Below, in pieces: positions 20,818-33,236 of a stretch of DNA of 64,000 nt. Positions within the stretch are counted from its first letter, which is position 1. Each line of letters begins with the position of its first letter. The position numbers and the translations under genes were made by a program. This DNA comes from Cerrena zonata. Lineage: Eukaryota; Basidiomycota; Agaricomycetes; Polyporales; Cerrenaceae. Where the stretch lies: NCBI GenBank assembly GCA_038087015.1, contig JASBNA010000018.1, positions 186,001 through 250,000 of the forward strand. The letters are read 5' to 3'. The notes under the pieces are model-generated. The model made no database searches. It was not told the origin of the DNA and saw only the letters and a program-made list of their open reading frames with translations.

Positions 20818-22709
20818 ATGTCCAGACACAGTCACGAGAATCGTACAGAAGTAGAGGGATATACTGAAACAGCAACTATGGCAGAAACTTCTTCACGCCC
20901 GAGATCCGTGGTGGATGCGAAATCCGAAAAGACCCATATCACCAGCAACGAAGTTCCTGTGAGCTCACACCTAGATGACATACCAGATGGAGGAACGAGG
21001 GCTTGGCTAGTAGTCCTTGGTGTACGTTATTACTTTGAATTCCCCCGATCTCTTCTGCCTTCTAATAGCTACAAGGCTGCTTTTTCGTCTTTTGCTACGT
21101 TTGGCTTCTTGAATGCTTGGGGAGTGAGTTGATTAACATCGTCGTGCAGGAATAGGGCTTGACACGTTTCTTACAGGTTTTCCAGGCGTATTACACCGAG
21201 ACCCTTTTGCGCGACCGCTCTCCATCGGACATGTAGGTTATTCTGATTAATATCGCACACTCCGTCTGAAAGTGTCATCATTTAGTGCATGGATCGGGTC
21301 TGTCCAGGTATGCACATTTCTCTCTTGTGTAATTGTTCCGTTACTTACACTCACTCAGTACTGTCTAATCTTTCTCCCGGGCCTTGTGTCTGGTCGCTTG
21401 TTCGATATGGGATACTTCAGGATTACATTGTTCGCTGCCTCCTGCACTTTAGTCACCGCCACATTTCTTGTCGCAGAATGCACAGAGTTCTGGCATTTCC
21501 TTTTTTGTCAAGGTTTCGCTATCGGAGTGTGTATAAGCCTATCCTTTCAATATCCTTAAGACTGACCTCATGAAAAGATATCCTGTGGAATGATTTTTGG
21601 GCCTTCGCTTACTGTCGTCTCGCACTGGTTCAACAAGAAGCGCGGTGCAGCACTCGGATTGGTATCTATAGGCTCGTCTCTGGGCGGTACCATTTTCCCC
21701 ATTGCAGCTCGAAACCTCATTACCGCTGTTGGGTGCGTTTTAAATGTTGCTATGTTTCTTCCTACTCAAATTGTCTTTCGTAGGTTCAAATGGACCATGC
21801 GTATACTTGGCTTCATAGTCATGTTTGGATTGATCATCTGCAATCTTTTGGTAACCACTCGATTACCACCCAGGAAAGTTACTGGTCCATTTATGGACTT
21901 TGAAATGTTTCGCTATAAGCCCTTTGCTGTATACTGCGTTGCAACGTTTGTTACATTTCTCGGACTCTATACGGTAAGAACGATCCTGTGATCCTTCGAC
22001 ACAATATAACATTCGAAATGATCATCCAGGTATTGACATATATTGACATCAGCGCCGTATCAGCTGGTCTGTCAAGCGACTTCTCCTTCTATCTTGTCTC
22101 AATCACCAACGCGAGCTCTGGATTTGGCCGTATCAGTGGCGGGCTGCTCGCAGATAGATTTGGTATGTTACAACCCGAATATCATCATACCGACCTCTAA
22201 CATCTTTGAAATGACCAGGAGCAATGAATGTTATGATCCCATTCACAATTTGCGCTGCAGTCTTATCATATGCCTGGCCATTTGCAACAACGAAAGGCGC
22301 GTTTGTCGCAATCGCCGTCTTGTACGGGTACGTTGTAATTACCAACTTCTTCGGGAAAGGCATCGTACTGACTGGAGATAAATAGTGCAACATCTGGTGT
22401 ATACGTGTCTCTGCTTCCTTCACCCCCAATGGCGATGGGTGATCTGCAAAGCGCTGGGATGCGTATGGGTATGTCCACTGTGGGTCTCGGTCTTGGGCTA
22501 CTTGGTGGACCTCCCATTGCCGGCGCAATCATCGATAGAACCCACAACTACAAAGGTGCAGGATACTACGCTGGTAAGCTCAGTTACCGTATAACTTGGA
22601 GCAAGCTGAAATTATTATCAACATAGGCTCCATTGTGATATTGGCTGTCATTCTACTCGTCATTACTCGACAACTACGCCTTGAGGGGAAGTTGAGAGGG
22701 AAATGTTGA
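20818..22709 (+). CDS. MFS transporter, monocarboxylate-porter type (451 aa), 11 exons
   Basis: Exons 20818-21021, 21076-21123, 21177-21232, 21286-21307, 21359-21526, 21578-21732, 21784-21973, 22030-22162, 22219-22327, 22386-22573 and 22627-22709 total 1356 nt, exactly 452 codons. The N-terminal cytosolic tail of about 60 residues ends in DDIPDGGTRAWLVVLG, the DGGxxAW entry motif of fungal monocarboxylate-type (MCH/MCT) permeases. About twelve hydrophobic segments follow, with the loop motif GRLFDMGYFR after the third and HWFNKKRGAALG after the fourth. Such proteins sit in the plasma membrane; substrates range from monocarboxylates to riboflavin and cannot be told from sequence. A fourth exon of only 22 nt is notable. 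The start was chosen because it is the first ATG giving the usual tail length; one in-frame ATG upstream exists at 20596. Confidence 0.85.
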
Positions 22710-22813
22710 CGCTACTTCCTAGTATGATACAGGATGTTTGAATAATTAACATAAGCATAAATACGCTTGTAATATTCTAATCACTCGTTACATGTACGTG
22801 TGGGACTATAGTC

Positions 22814-22846
22814 ACAGGCTGAGCATTAGGCTAATGCTCAGCCTGT
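22814..22846 (+). terminator. Perfect hairpin 3' of the MFS gene
   Basis: Arms of 15 bp (ACAGGCTGAGCATTA at 22814-22828 and its complement at 22832-22846) with a 3-nt loop, 105 bp after the stop codon. It could form in the 3' UTR. There is no proof of function. Confidence 0.4.
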
Positions 22847-23646
22847 AAGCCACTGCCGAAAAAAGTAGGCTACTTTCTTACTCCACTAGGCAAAGGAAAC
22901 CTCCGAGTCGTTGTATCCAACTACCGCCAAACAATAGCCGCTGTTATCGCGGGACGTATTATGACAGCCTGTCACAAACTGACCTACCGTATCGTCGACG
23001 AAATGGACTTCCGGGTGACATCCCAACACTCAGTGCGGAGTCGCTCTAAGCTTGGGCTTTGATGTATTCTACATCAGTCTCAGACCAGGCACGATGCTGT
23101 GCGGCACCTCAAGCTACTATAAGTCTTGTTAAATATCAGATTCATTTTATAACCATGGATGCGCACTTACAAGTTATGTGGTATTTTTCAAACCAACCGG
23201 TACCGTCACGGTCTACGTGAAAGACACGACGTTCACGGAGCAGACCATTCACTCAATCAGTAAATGCCTTCATATACTCTTGAGTAATGAGAATCAGAAA
23301 GCTGAAAACAAATGCGTTACTGCTATGTTACCAACGATTGCTTTCGCTGTGGTAATCCTGCGGTGCTGTCTGATGTGTCTGGTTTGCATTCGCTCACTGG
23401 GTGGTTCAGCTCTTAAGTTGACATTAGCGTAGAACTGTATCGAAAACTAGCTGCAAGTCCACGTCGCTGAAAAACATTCACAATTCAGCGGTAACATTTA
23501 TATATTTTCAAAATCATGATGTCACCCAACAGCAACACGTTATCCATTCAAGATATACTATTGGCATATGAACTACTAGTAGATGGGTCTCAAAATAGCA
23601 CGATACCAATTTGCTGACGCCATCAATTGGTTTGGACATCAGGGAT
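22847..23646. other. Intergenic
   Basis: Only short frames without protein-like features are present. It separates the convergent MFS and secreted-protein genes. Confidence 0.4.
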
Positions 23647-24311
23647 TCAGTTGGCTATAGTAGTTAGGCACATCAGTATATGAATAGCGGCCTCGAACAA
23701 AAAATATACGGACCGAAGCAGGAGAAGGAGGAGAGACTGTCCTGGAAGTTGGTGCCGGCCAAATCGGCGACAAAGGCACCATTCTGGACAGTGAGAGAGG
23801 CACCGCTGCAGCCGTTATCACTGCATATGGAAAATTTGTCAGTGTTCCATCCTCATATTTGTTCTCGGGCTGTTCACGTACACGAAGAAGACGCAGCGGA
23901 TGCCACTGTTGACCTGGATGGACGAGATGCTGTCGATGAAGGGAGCAATAAAGTTACGGCAGCCACTGGGAATGCCGCCGACGTTCAAGTTTCCGGCATT
24001 ACCTCCCCTGTTGGCATCGGTCCAGACGGTTCCGACATTGAAGTCCTGAGGAGCAGGCTGTAGACAAATAAGTAAGCGTCACAGAGCCTTCGTTTATGAG
24101 AGGGATAATATACCGCGACGGCAGGGACGGGGGCAGCGATAGCTGGGGTGATGGGAGAGGGGGCTGCGGCTTTCTGTGAATGAAATCCGTCAAATGATGT
24201 CTATCGACGAGCTACAAGAACACCTACGGCCTCTGTCTCGCTAGCAGGGAGTGCAGCTGCGACCGTGGCGACGGCAACAACAGCGAAGAGCTTGGACAAT
24301 GTGAATTGCAT
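23647..24311 (-). CDS. Small secreted protein, crystallin-like cysteine pattern
   Basis: Five exons on the minus strand, starting at ATG 24311-24309 and ending at TGA 23649-23647, with short GT..AG introns. The N-terminus (MQFTLSKLFAVVAVATVAAA then LPAS) is a clear signal peptide. A Pro/Ala linker follows, then a compact domain with four cysteines (IPSGCRNF, GIRCVFF, DNGCSG, SSFSC) whose spacing and alternation recall beta/gamma-crystallin-type small secreted proteins of fungi. A TATATAA box lies at 24401-24407 on the minus strand, about 90 bp before the ATG. The final exon adds only three codons. The role is unknown; proteins of this class are found in fungal walls and secretomes. Confidence 0.65.
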
Positions 24312-24400
24312 GGTGATCAAAGTGAAAAGAGGTGAAGAGCGATGAACTGTTCAGAAGTCTTGAGAGCAGATGCTGAAGAAAAACTCCAAGGTGCTCACTC

Positions 24401-24407
24401 TTATATA
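24401..24407 (-). promoter_or_regulatory. TATA box of the secreted-protein gene
   Basis: TATATAA on the minus strand, 90 bp upstream of the start codon, the usual fungal distance. Confidence 0.55.
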
Positions 24408-27400
24408 CCTCCAGGAGACTCGAAGGCAGTGAATAATGTTTGTAAACACATCCAGACTTTGCTTGCGTACTCATTCCCGAGCGCGCTTCGTACAGTTACT
24501 GACCCCAAGTGCAGAGACGTTGGTCATCGAGCGGAACGCAGTTATCCTAGTGAGTTTCCAAATGGGAATATGGTCGAATGGGCGGGCAGAGGTTTTATGC
24601 CACAGAGACAGAAGACGTTACCACATCAAGACCATTCGGAGGCAAACAAAGCAAAGGTACCCGCACACAGTTATGAAGTTTACCGAATACAAAAAGCCTT
24701 CCGAGCCGGTTCCGCATAGGTAAGGAATGTTGACTCGTAAGTCAACCTTTAGCCTAGGATGCAAACGCTTGAGGAAAAGGAGACCTAGTATGTTATTCCA
24801 TTTTGTAGATGTGTGGAACATCTACCCAGGCTAGCAGAATAATAGACGGTTAAAATAACAAATACCCTATCTTCAATGAAGCGTAGATCGCTAAAAGCAA
24901 CGCTTCCTGTCGCAAGGTGGGATGCAACGTAGACGAAACCGCCCAATGTCATGCGATCAGGATGTGAGTTTGTCACTTCCGTTTGGGCAATCACCGTGGA
25001 GATAGAACCCATGAGACCGCTAAACTTCATCCTTTAGAAACTGTACGTTCAAGGCCCATCAACAGGCGTTTCTTACGAGAGGCGTTCGAAGAGCGTCCCG
25101 AGAAACGCAGAGCTGCACATTATTGCATCCGATGACCCAAATCTTGAAAGACTGTCGCATAAGTGTGAATAAGTCGCTATACGGCAAAAAACCTAGTGGA
25201 TGATCACTCAGATGTTGGGATTACATACTGGTGAGATCGAGAAGAGCCGCTTGCTGCTCAGATAACATTTAATGGATATCCATGATCCCGGCATAGATGA
25301 GCAGGCGTGAAAAAGAAAGGACCGGGTCAGGCACTGCCGCACAAATTTGAATGTCAAAGAATAGAGCTGGGTAGCACAGGGCATGCAAGCTTGGGGGATC
25401 ATTGATGAGAGCGTCTGCAGCCCCGGTGATGTTTGACGTCCAGGAAAGGAAGGTTCACTTGTTTGTCTGCAGGACCTAGAACTCGAACCATTCCATCATT
25501 TTGATAACGAATCTTAACACCAAGTGGGTGGAACATAGATAAGCAGATATGTGTCCTTCTGTGAGAAATGATAATTTGTAGTCTATATGGAGACTGACTA
25601 AGCGTGTATATTACTGCAAAGTACCTTCGAAAAAGTTCAGTAAAGTTCAAGCATAAACAAGTGAGGATGGTGGGGATGCACCTAAATAATGTGTTGCCCA
25701 ACTCTTCGCAAACGAAAAAGGATCAGCCATTCCTCACTGAGCAGGAATGGACACCCATTTCGATCCAGAGTACTCCGTTGTTTCAGCGGAGTTCATAGGC
25801 GGTCACGAGCAGGAAGTATGATACATTAGGTACCATTAGTAACTGGGTTGAGCGCATGCCAGGCTTCTCCAAAAGGGAACAGGAGCCCAATTCCGACTCG
25901 GTTGTTCTGCGCTCCCTCTGTTTTCTGACACACACGCAACTCCGAGTTGCAGCTGGCGTAATTTGACGAGTCATCTTAAACTGTAACAGGAAGGTATTGT
26001 ATTCACTAGCGCCAAGGAGAAGAGAAATCAAAATATATTTGCGAGCTCGTACCTGGCAGCCGATGTACTCCTCACCAGCTAGTGACGCTAGCAAATTGGG
26101 TATATACCGTCCCGACCCCCCATTTTAGAAGGTGCTATATCCCTAAGGCACCTCGCGCTGTGTATTCAGTTCCAACGAAGGAAGAGGTTCGCCGAATCCC
26201 TGAAGAATGGCCAGCAAAGGAATTCCGAATTGGACACCGGGTAAGCGTACTTGTATCACGTTCCTTTTTTATTCTTTGCGTCTATGTTTGCGACAATTTG
26301 TGCAGATGACATCTCGGCTTCGAGGGGAGGGTACTATAAAGATAAATCCTTGAAGGCTCTCAGCGATAAGATAGAACCCAGAGGCGGGACTGCCCTAAAT
26401 GTGACTACATACCAGTGTCTAGCTCGGAATCGGAATAGGAGCATTTCTTGTCATGTTCTGGGACGCCTCTCGTTCACATAATGTACCTTTTCGTGCTAGT
26501 CTATGAGTCCTTATAGAGGCTACCGGGTCGTTGAATTATCTTTAGCTCGTGTCCTGCGTAGCGAATATAAGTGTTGGTGGGTTGTGACAGTTCGATATAA
26601 GTCACAAATTGAAATCCGCCCGGCGCTCATTGAGTAACACTTCACCCATCGTCACCGTGACGGTGACGCCTTGCTTGGCCTTACAACATGCTTCAATCTC
26701 GCAGCACCTGTAATACCTGAAGTAACCCGGTATCTCCCAATCAGCGTTATAGGATATTCCTGCAGAATTATCGGGACTAAGCTACGGTAATCGTGGTATT
26801 GCTTTCAAGTACCCATTCAGAAGCATGGCCTGGATTCCAATTCTATGATCCTGCTCCTCAACCCGCGGTTACTCTGTCTTTGATTCCTCTGACTAGATGG
26901 AAATGTTTAGAAAAAAACCATGACGTTCCGCAGTCGACGTCAACTCACCGGAATATTGGATACATTATCACTCTTTGTCTGGTCTTGATCGCCCTTGAAG
27001 TATGCTACATGGTACATCAGAATGTGGTTATTGGATTCTACGAGAACATTTTCAACTTGCATTTTCGCTGCTCGCGATCTGATACAGCATCTGGCTTGTC
27101 TCCACGGATTGATGATACGCCCATTGGCTTCTCCTGACCAGATGCTTCGAGTGGTGGAGACTGTGTTCCAAAGCTTTTGCCAGCTGAAGACATTGTGGAT
27201 TAAAATAAAGGTGTGTCGTGCAGCTGATACGGGTGGTAGTTCTAACGAGACCTATGGGTATTGCAGACAGGTCTCGTATATGAGTACTTTCCCTGTGGTG
27301 TGCAGGGCCGTCACCATCCTCGTACTATTCTCCAACTTGACGTCATAGGAGACTTTTATTTTGGGAATCCATTCGCCAGCGACTTCACTTCTAGTTCGTA

Positions 27401-28177
27401 ACCTATAAAAGACTATTCCTCGTCGCGCTTCGCTCTCAGCCTGTAGTTACTTTCACACATACGGTAACATATATATTTCGTGTTCTACTATTTCATCCAC
27501 CTCGTACGCGTCACGAGTTGGACAACTCGAAGAATCGAAGAGTTTTCTGTTATTGTGTATTTGCTGTTACTACACACTCCTTGATATTCTCGCGACTGAA
27601 GAGTCTTTTCGCCTTCGAACCAATGATCCTCGTCATTTGTTTGTGCAATGTGCAAATGCCAGGTGATATTAGTACGAAATCACATGCTCTCGCTTGACTA
27701 TTGACTTGATCGGGTTATCAGAGTGCTTGAAGCGACGATACTTCATCATTCGACAATGTGACCTTGCTTCTGTTGGGACTAATTCGTTCCCCCGTTTGCA
27801 CACGTCCTCATGATACTTGGGATTCTGCAGGATTCTGCCCGAGCTAAGGTAGCCCAAAAATGTAAGAGTCAGATGGGGATACTGCTACGGCATCGGCAAG
27901 GTGATTATGAGAACAGTTGTTCTACTCGCTTTCACTCATACCTTTCCTTTCTCGTCCGGACTCTGATGTTCGATGTCGGCCAAATACAGACCCGTCTGTT
28001 TGTTTATCGGGCATGTATTTGGCAGCTGCTTGGTCCTATTGTTCTGATTTCCCTGAACCGGGCGTTTTAATTGTTCGCTGACTCTTATCCGGATACCCTC
28101 CGCCCCTGAACGACGTCCGAACTTTCTCTTCTTATTATCCAGCAGCAGGTTGGAAGGTGCTACGATCTCGCCACAGA
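24408..28177. other. Long stretch without a convincing gene
   Basis: Many frames of 60-125 codons occur, but none shows a domain, a splice partner or plausible composition. A TATA-like TATAAAA at 27404-27410 is followed by ATG at 27623 and a possible short exon with GTGATA donor, which might belong to a small gene or to the 5' leader of the thioesterase gene. The rest looks like unconstrained or decayed DNA. Confidence 0.4.
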
Positions 28178-29212
28178 ATGGCTGGAAAACGTCTGGAGTT
28201 CCTATCTGTTTCTCCCCGAATGAAACATACAGCAACAGTGATATTTATACACGTTCGTGACTTCTGTACCTTCAACTCTATCTGCTCGATCGTTGATCGA
28301 TCCGTAGGGTTTGGGCGATACAGGATTTGGATGGCAACCTTTGGCAGAATTCCTTGGTAAGGATCCCCAGTTGGATCGAGTAAAATGGATCCTACCTCAT
28401 GCGTAAGTTGCCTTTACGGTTTCTGCCAACAGTTAGTAGTTAAGCGCTTTAACTAGCCCGCGGAGACACATCCCTCTTCGTAACGATACAATGCCTGCCT
28501 GGTGAGTTCTTCATGAATTCAAATCCAACAGACATAATCAAATACCAACTGTTGAAATAGGTACGATTTCGTGTCTCTCGACCCCCCAACTGAGGTCGAA
28601 GCGGACATTCTAGAAAGTGCCAAGGCGATCGACGATTTAATCGATGACGAAATTGAACGTGGTACACCTGCTGACCGTATTGTACTTGGTGGATTTAGCC
28701 AAGGGGCTGCGATGACTTTACTTACCGGACTCACAACTCAGCATCAGATCGCAGGGCTGATCGTGTTAAGTGGTCGATTACCTATGAGGGAGAAGTTCAA
28801 GACTGTGAGCCCAATATATAGCGTGATAGTATCAAACATTTACTCATATTGCATTGATAGCTCCCGATCTCAAGCCATGTCCAAGAATACTCTATTTTCT
28901 GGGGACATGGGACTGGTGACAAAGTTGTCACATACGAGCTAGGTGTCTTGTCCGGTATGACACATTCTTCTCAGTTGGTTCACACTGTAAACTCACAACA
29001 CTTTACTAGCGGACTACCTAAAAACTGAACTGGGCATCAAACCTGCCGGCCTTCACTTCGCAGACCCATCGTCCTCATCGTCGAACGCGAAACCTATAGG
29101 TATCGACTTTCACTCGTACGAGGATCTAGGCCACACGGTGACCGACGAAGAGGTGGAGGATATTCGAAAGTTTCTCAAATCCATCTTGCCCAATCCTATC
29201 GGCTCCGCGTAA
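28178..29212 (+). CDS. Acyl-protein thioesterase / lysophospholipase (251 aa), six exons
   Basis: Exons 28178-28252, 28308-28402, 28457-28501, 28561-28804, 28861-28954 and 29010-29212 total 756 nt, exactly 252 codons. The alpha/beta-hydrolase features are all in order: HGLGDTGFGW after the first beta strand (oxyanion loop), the nucleophile elbow GFSQGAA near residue 128, FWGHGTGDKVV carrying the acid residue, and LGHTV carrying the catalytic His near the C-terminus. The family removes palmitoyl groups from cysteine of membrane proteins (Ras, G-alpha) and can hydrolyse lysophospholipids; it acts in the cytosol. Length matches the family (about 220-250 aa). I use no gene symbol because APT1-like paralogues cannot be separated by eye. 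Confidence 0.9.
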
Positions 29213-29898
29213 CAATAGCGAGAATGAGTATAACTGATGCTAGATGTATTGACCAAGTAGATTGGAAGAAAGGCGTATGATTTTCCGTGTAATATTAAAT
29301 ACTACTCCAATGTTGTAGTCAGATAAAAATCTCTCGGGACGTTAGTATCCACCTTACAACCAAAAAGCTTCGGGAATGCTGTTGAGTGTAATCGCAGTGA
29401 GTCTTTGTAACTTTACAATATTAGTGTTCGGCGTTGTAGTACAGCTAACTCCTCATCCGTGGGGCTTACATGTTCGATTACCCAGTGAGTTGTCATTCAT
29501 CTTGTTAGTTGCCACAAATCCAAAGGTAGCCTGTGGGGATAATAAAGGCTACCAGCGACTGCCTGAGCATGTGCAGCTGTTGAAGTCCGACTCGCTGATG
29601 TCATCCAATCTCCGGAAGGGAAGGATGCACGCTGGGTAAGTGACTATACTAGTCCGTAGTGCTACTCACCATCTCGCTTTAGTCACTAGTTCATACTCTG
29701 TTGCCTTTTATAGGGTCCTTCTCATCATAGGGGATGCGGAGATTGTTTTGCATCTTATCAGATGATCGAGATTCGGATGGTCCTTGACTCGGACTCTACT
29801 TGGACTCGGCTATTTTCTGACTGTGACACCGATGCTCTATCATTAAGCGGGCATTTTACAGAAACACTGTGTACTTTGAGGTCTGTCCTCCCGGGCCT
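29213..29898. other. Intergenic
   Basis: One open frame at 29376-29639 begins with a hydrophobic stretch (MLLSVIAVSLCNF) but has no further support. No other feature seen. Confidence 0.35.
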
Positions 29899-32062
29899 AT
29901 GACGGACCTTCCCTCGTTCGGGCGCAGAATGGTGACTCTCGTTAAGGGAGAGAAGATTGGATCTGGAAGCTCCGTGAGGGTTCATTAAGATTTCATCCCC
30001 AAAACAATTTACTAATGATTGCATGTGTAGGGTTTCGTGTACGATGCTACAGAACAGGGTTTTGGACGTATAGTTGCGCTCAAGAAAGCGAGGGTCTCTC
30101 TGCGGGTAAAACGGTCACTCCTCCAGCATGAGGCAGCGGTGATTAAGCTTCTACATGGGCATCCTGCTATCCCTAACGTGTTCGCATATGACAGAATTGA
30201 GCATTTCGAACTGTTGTCGATGGAGCACTTCGACCAATGTCTCGGTGACATGGTGAACGAAGGTTCACCTCTCTCACTACCCTTAGTGCTCGACATTGCG
30301 GATCAAATGGTCAGCTTTATATCAACACTACAATTCATACAACTGGCTCATCGCACCGAAACTAGCTCTCTGCTCTTGAACACATTCACTCACATAACAT
30401 TGTACATCGTGATATTAAGCCTAGTAATATCATGATTAAAACATGCGGGTCAACGGACATAGCTCTCATTGACTTCGGCCTTGCGTATCGTGTGTCGAAG
30501 ATAACACCATTACCGAAACCTTCATATGAAGAGGTGTATTCTGTTTTCGGTACTCTTTCTTATGCCAGTCTTGTCGCTCATGATATCTCTCGTAAGTCTA
30601 CTTTACATGTTCAAAGAGCTCCAAATCTATATATGATTCCTTTCTGCTTAGATTTGTCCTATCGCGATGACCTTGAGTCTCTTGCGTACACCTTAATCTA
30701 TCTTTTGCAAGGCAATCTTCCGTGGACATACTTTGCGGCTCATGGAACTACCCGATCACGCACTCGACAGGTCTATGCACAAAAGCAGAAATATGATGGA
30801 AAACGGCTCGTTGTCGAGTCCAACACCCTACCAATATTCGGAATGCTGCTCGATTATGCTAGGTCGCTATCCGCAGATTCTATCCCTGATTACGCGGCGT
30901 GGCGAAAAGACTTCAAGGGATGCACTTCGCAGGGTGATCTTATCAAACCCTGGAAAGCCCAAACTGCTGTAACTGGTGCGGAGTTATCTTCCCGTAACAA
31001 AATAAGCTGATGACAAACGTCTTTTTCTCTGGTTTGTACAGAAAGATACACCATTTCTACATTGGCTCCACCCCCGCCTATTGAAAGGGGCCAGATTGTC
31101 CTGGTCCAATTTCTAAGTACAGTCACTGTCGAAGAGTATACTGAGGATGCCGATGGAAACCCATCGTATATTCACGATCCATCCCTTACTTCTTCGGAAT
31201 GGCAGACCCGTGCCCGTCCAGCAATTGTACTCGGAGTCAAGTGGGACGATTGGGCTAGGGTCTACCATTTCTCTGTTGTAGCAATTGCCCAATGGACGGC
31301 AGGTTGCGGTTCGAGCACAACGCTCAATGTGCCAATCGTTACAGTCAAATCGGCCTCACATGCATCTCAAACCGAGACAATTACTACAACGCCACCATGG
31401 CCTTTGGAGAATACATTCTGCTATGCGTTTCAGCGCCCTGTAAGGTTCTGCTGTCTTCCCTCGCAGGTATGTATCCCTTGTTCAGGTATCCATCATCGAT
31501 AAGGTTAATATTAATTTTACAGAAGAAAATCGACTCTACATGGAAGGTTGACGCAGCGGATGTTAACTTGCTTCGTAGTGTCCTTATGCCACGAAGTGGT
31601 CCATCATCGTTACCACAACACGAGGCCAGAGTTTACCCTGATGTCGATATTCGTGATGATGCCATGCTTCGATCTTCTGCCGCTCAATTATATGCAGAGA
31701 TCTCGACTTTGGACGAAAAATATGTTTGGACCCAGGACGAGGGCGAACGCTCTTCGGTCGATTGGCACTCAAACCGCGCATGGCACGACGAGTGCGTCAA
31801 AGCAGCCAGGCGATGGGATTATGACAATAAGAAAGACTGGAGAATTTGGACTCATGATGTCGACCCTCAATATGGAGAAGACGAAGTAGATGATAGCTAC
31901 ATGAAAAGAGACTACTCACTATGGACTTATTTGCGTCAACAGGAACGAGACAAGACTTTGACACTGTCACCACTGGGTGACGGGGAAGAGCTCTCAGCTT
32001 CGTCGGTGGAGGATCTTGATGGGATAACCTTACTGGGTGATGAGATGGATAATTTGTTTTAA
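29899..32062 (+). CDS. Casein-kinase-1-like protein kinase with C-terminal extension (622 aa)
   Basis: Exons 29899-29973, 30031-30309, 30366-30591, 30652-30975, 31042-31466 and 31523-32062 total 1869 nt, exactly 623 codons. The kinase domain runs over about residues 12-300: glycine loop GEKIGSGSS, ATP-binding Lys in IVALKKA, catalytic loop HRDIKPSN, DFGLAYR, and RDDLESLAYTLIYLL, all in the form typical of the CK1 family. All catalytic residues are present. It should phosphorylate Ser/Thr. The C-terminal about 300 residues are unrelated to CK1 itself: a PPPPIERGQIVLVQF start and an acidic, Trp-rich tail. I recall similar extensions on basidiomycete CK1-like proteins, where the linked module has no known role. 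One acceptor (CTAG at 30362-30365) was chosen because it restores the helix before HRD. Confidence 0.85.
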
Positions 32063-32310
32063 TCCTCGCCGGAGCCCATCGCCTGATAATGTGTATCATC
32101 AGTAGCCTTGCGTATATCTGTTATTATATTCGATTATCAATCACTTATTTTTTTCGATCCCACTCTATAAGGATATTGAAGACTTGATTTGACTCTGGGC
32201 TCCAGTCTCCTAACTCATGTCATCATTTAATGACACATATCCGAGAATTATACAGACCGAAGCAGTGACTTATGACGGGGGTAGACCGACCAAAGTCAAT
32301 CTAGAAACCG
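32063..32310. other. Intergenic, 3' of the kinase gene
   Basis: No coding feature seen; probably the 3' UTR and terminator region. Confidence 0.4.
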
Positions 32311-32545
32311 ACATATTTCGCCAATACTGTTAGTGATATGTCTCCTTTGTATGTACTTGAGGTGTTCAAATACCTTGTTATCAAGATAGTACCTATCTTT
32401 CCTCAAGGTAACCGAGGACTCTTGCAATCAAGTATGATTTTGCACACGATGTCTGGGCCGCAGTGATTTGAAGGTGCAGTGTTGAATTGGATGTCCCACG
32501 TGTCGTCCGACGCGTGACGTCACGCGTCGTAGTTCTAACATGAAC
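32311..32545 (+). mobile_element. Short deletion derivative of the Plavaka-type element
   Basis: Reverse complement of the two outer parts of the 18.6-20.0 kb element (18634-18712 and 19822-19969) joined directly, so about 1.1 kb of internal sequence is missing. It carries the same 22-bp palindrome at 32508-32529. No coding capacity. Confidence 0.7.
32508..32529. promoter_or_regulatory. Second copy of the 22-bp nested palindrome
   Basis: Identical to 18651-18672 (half-site CGACGCGTGAC) with the E-box CACGTG next to it at 32497-32502. It is conserved although the flanking element sequence has diverged in places. Confidence 0.6.
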
Positions 32546-32644
32546 ATAGAAAATGTACTTTCTCTTGTTCAACCGTACATACTAAGTACAAATAGAAGTA
32601 AATGAGAATAATGGTATACAATGTGATAGTGAAACGGAAGCTAA

Positions 32645-33236
32645 TCATGTAACATCTCGCCAATATATTTCGCGATAACTCGTATCCACAGTGAGATACC
32701 ACCTGGGACAATCCATCGTCGACAAACCCCTCTTCTCCTTGAAGTAGTCCCAAATTTTCTTCATCTCTACCCCCATCTGCTCTGGATATGGGCCATAACT
32801 GTGAGAAATGGAAAAACACCATACGACCTCTTCTCGACAGAGAACACGACGATATCGCCACTCAATGGGAGCGGTCACCCCCGCCTCTTTCCCGATGTGT
32901 TTCAACAACCATTGAGTCCAAGTGGTGGGAGCGAGGGTAGGCCATCCAGGGTCGATCTTCTCGGGCCTGTCGTAGTTGTAGTCATCGACGGCAATGTCTA
33001 TAAGAGCGGGTGGCTCGACTAGGACGCCATACCAGAATACAGGAGGAAAAGGTCCTTCTGTATATTTGGATCCGTCGAGGATGGGGGGAAGCTTCATGAG
33101 AGGACGAGCCTTCTTCACCTGCGAGAAAGGCTATATGGCACGCAGCTCAGTAAGACACCACACAAAATCAATGGAGAGGACTTACCATTCCCGGTCTGTA
33201 CTCTGGCGGAAGATTGTCAAGTGTTATATGGGCCAT
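32645..33236 (-). CDS. Unrecognised 178-aa protein, two exons
   Basis: Exons 33236-33186 (17 codons) and 33130-32645 are joined across a 55-nt intron (GTAAGT..TATAG). They total 537 nt, exactly 179 codons. The protein is rich in Trp, Tyr and Pro with many charged residues (PALIDIAVDDYNYDRPEK, WTQWLLKHIGKEAG) and has no signal peptide or membrane segment. It reads like a compact globular domain. No family recognised. Its stop codon lies about 100 bp from the Plavaka derivative, whose E-box side faces it. Confidence 0.6.
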
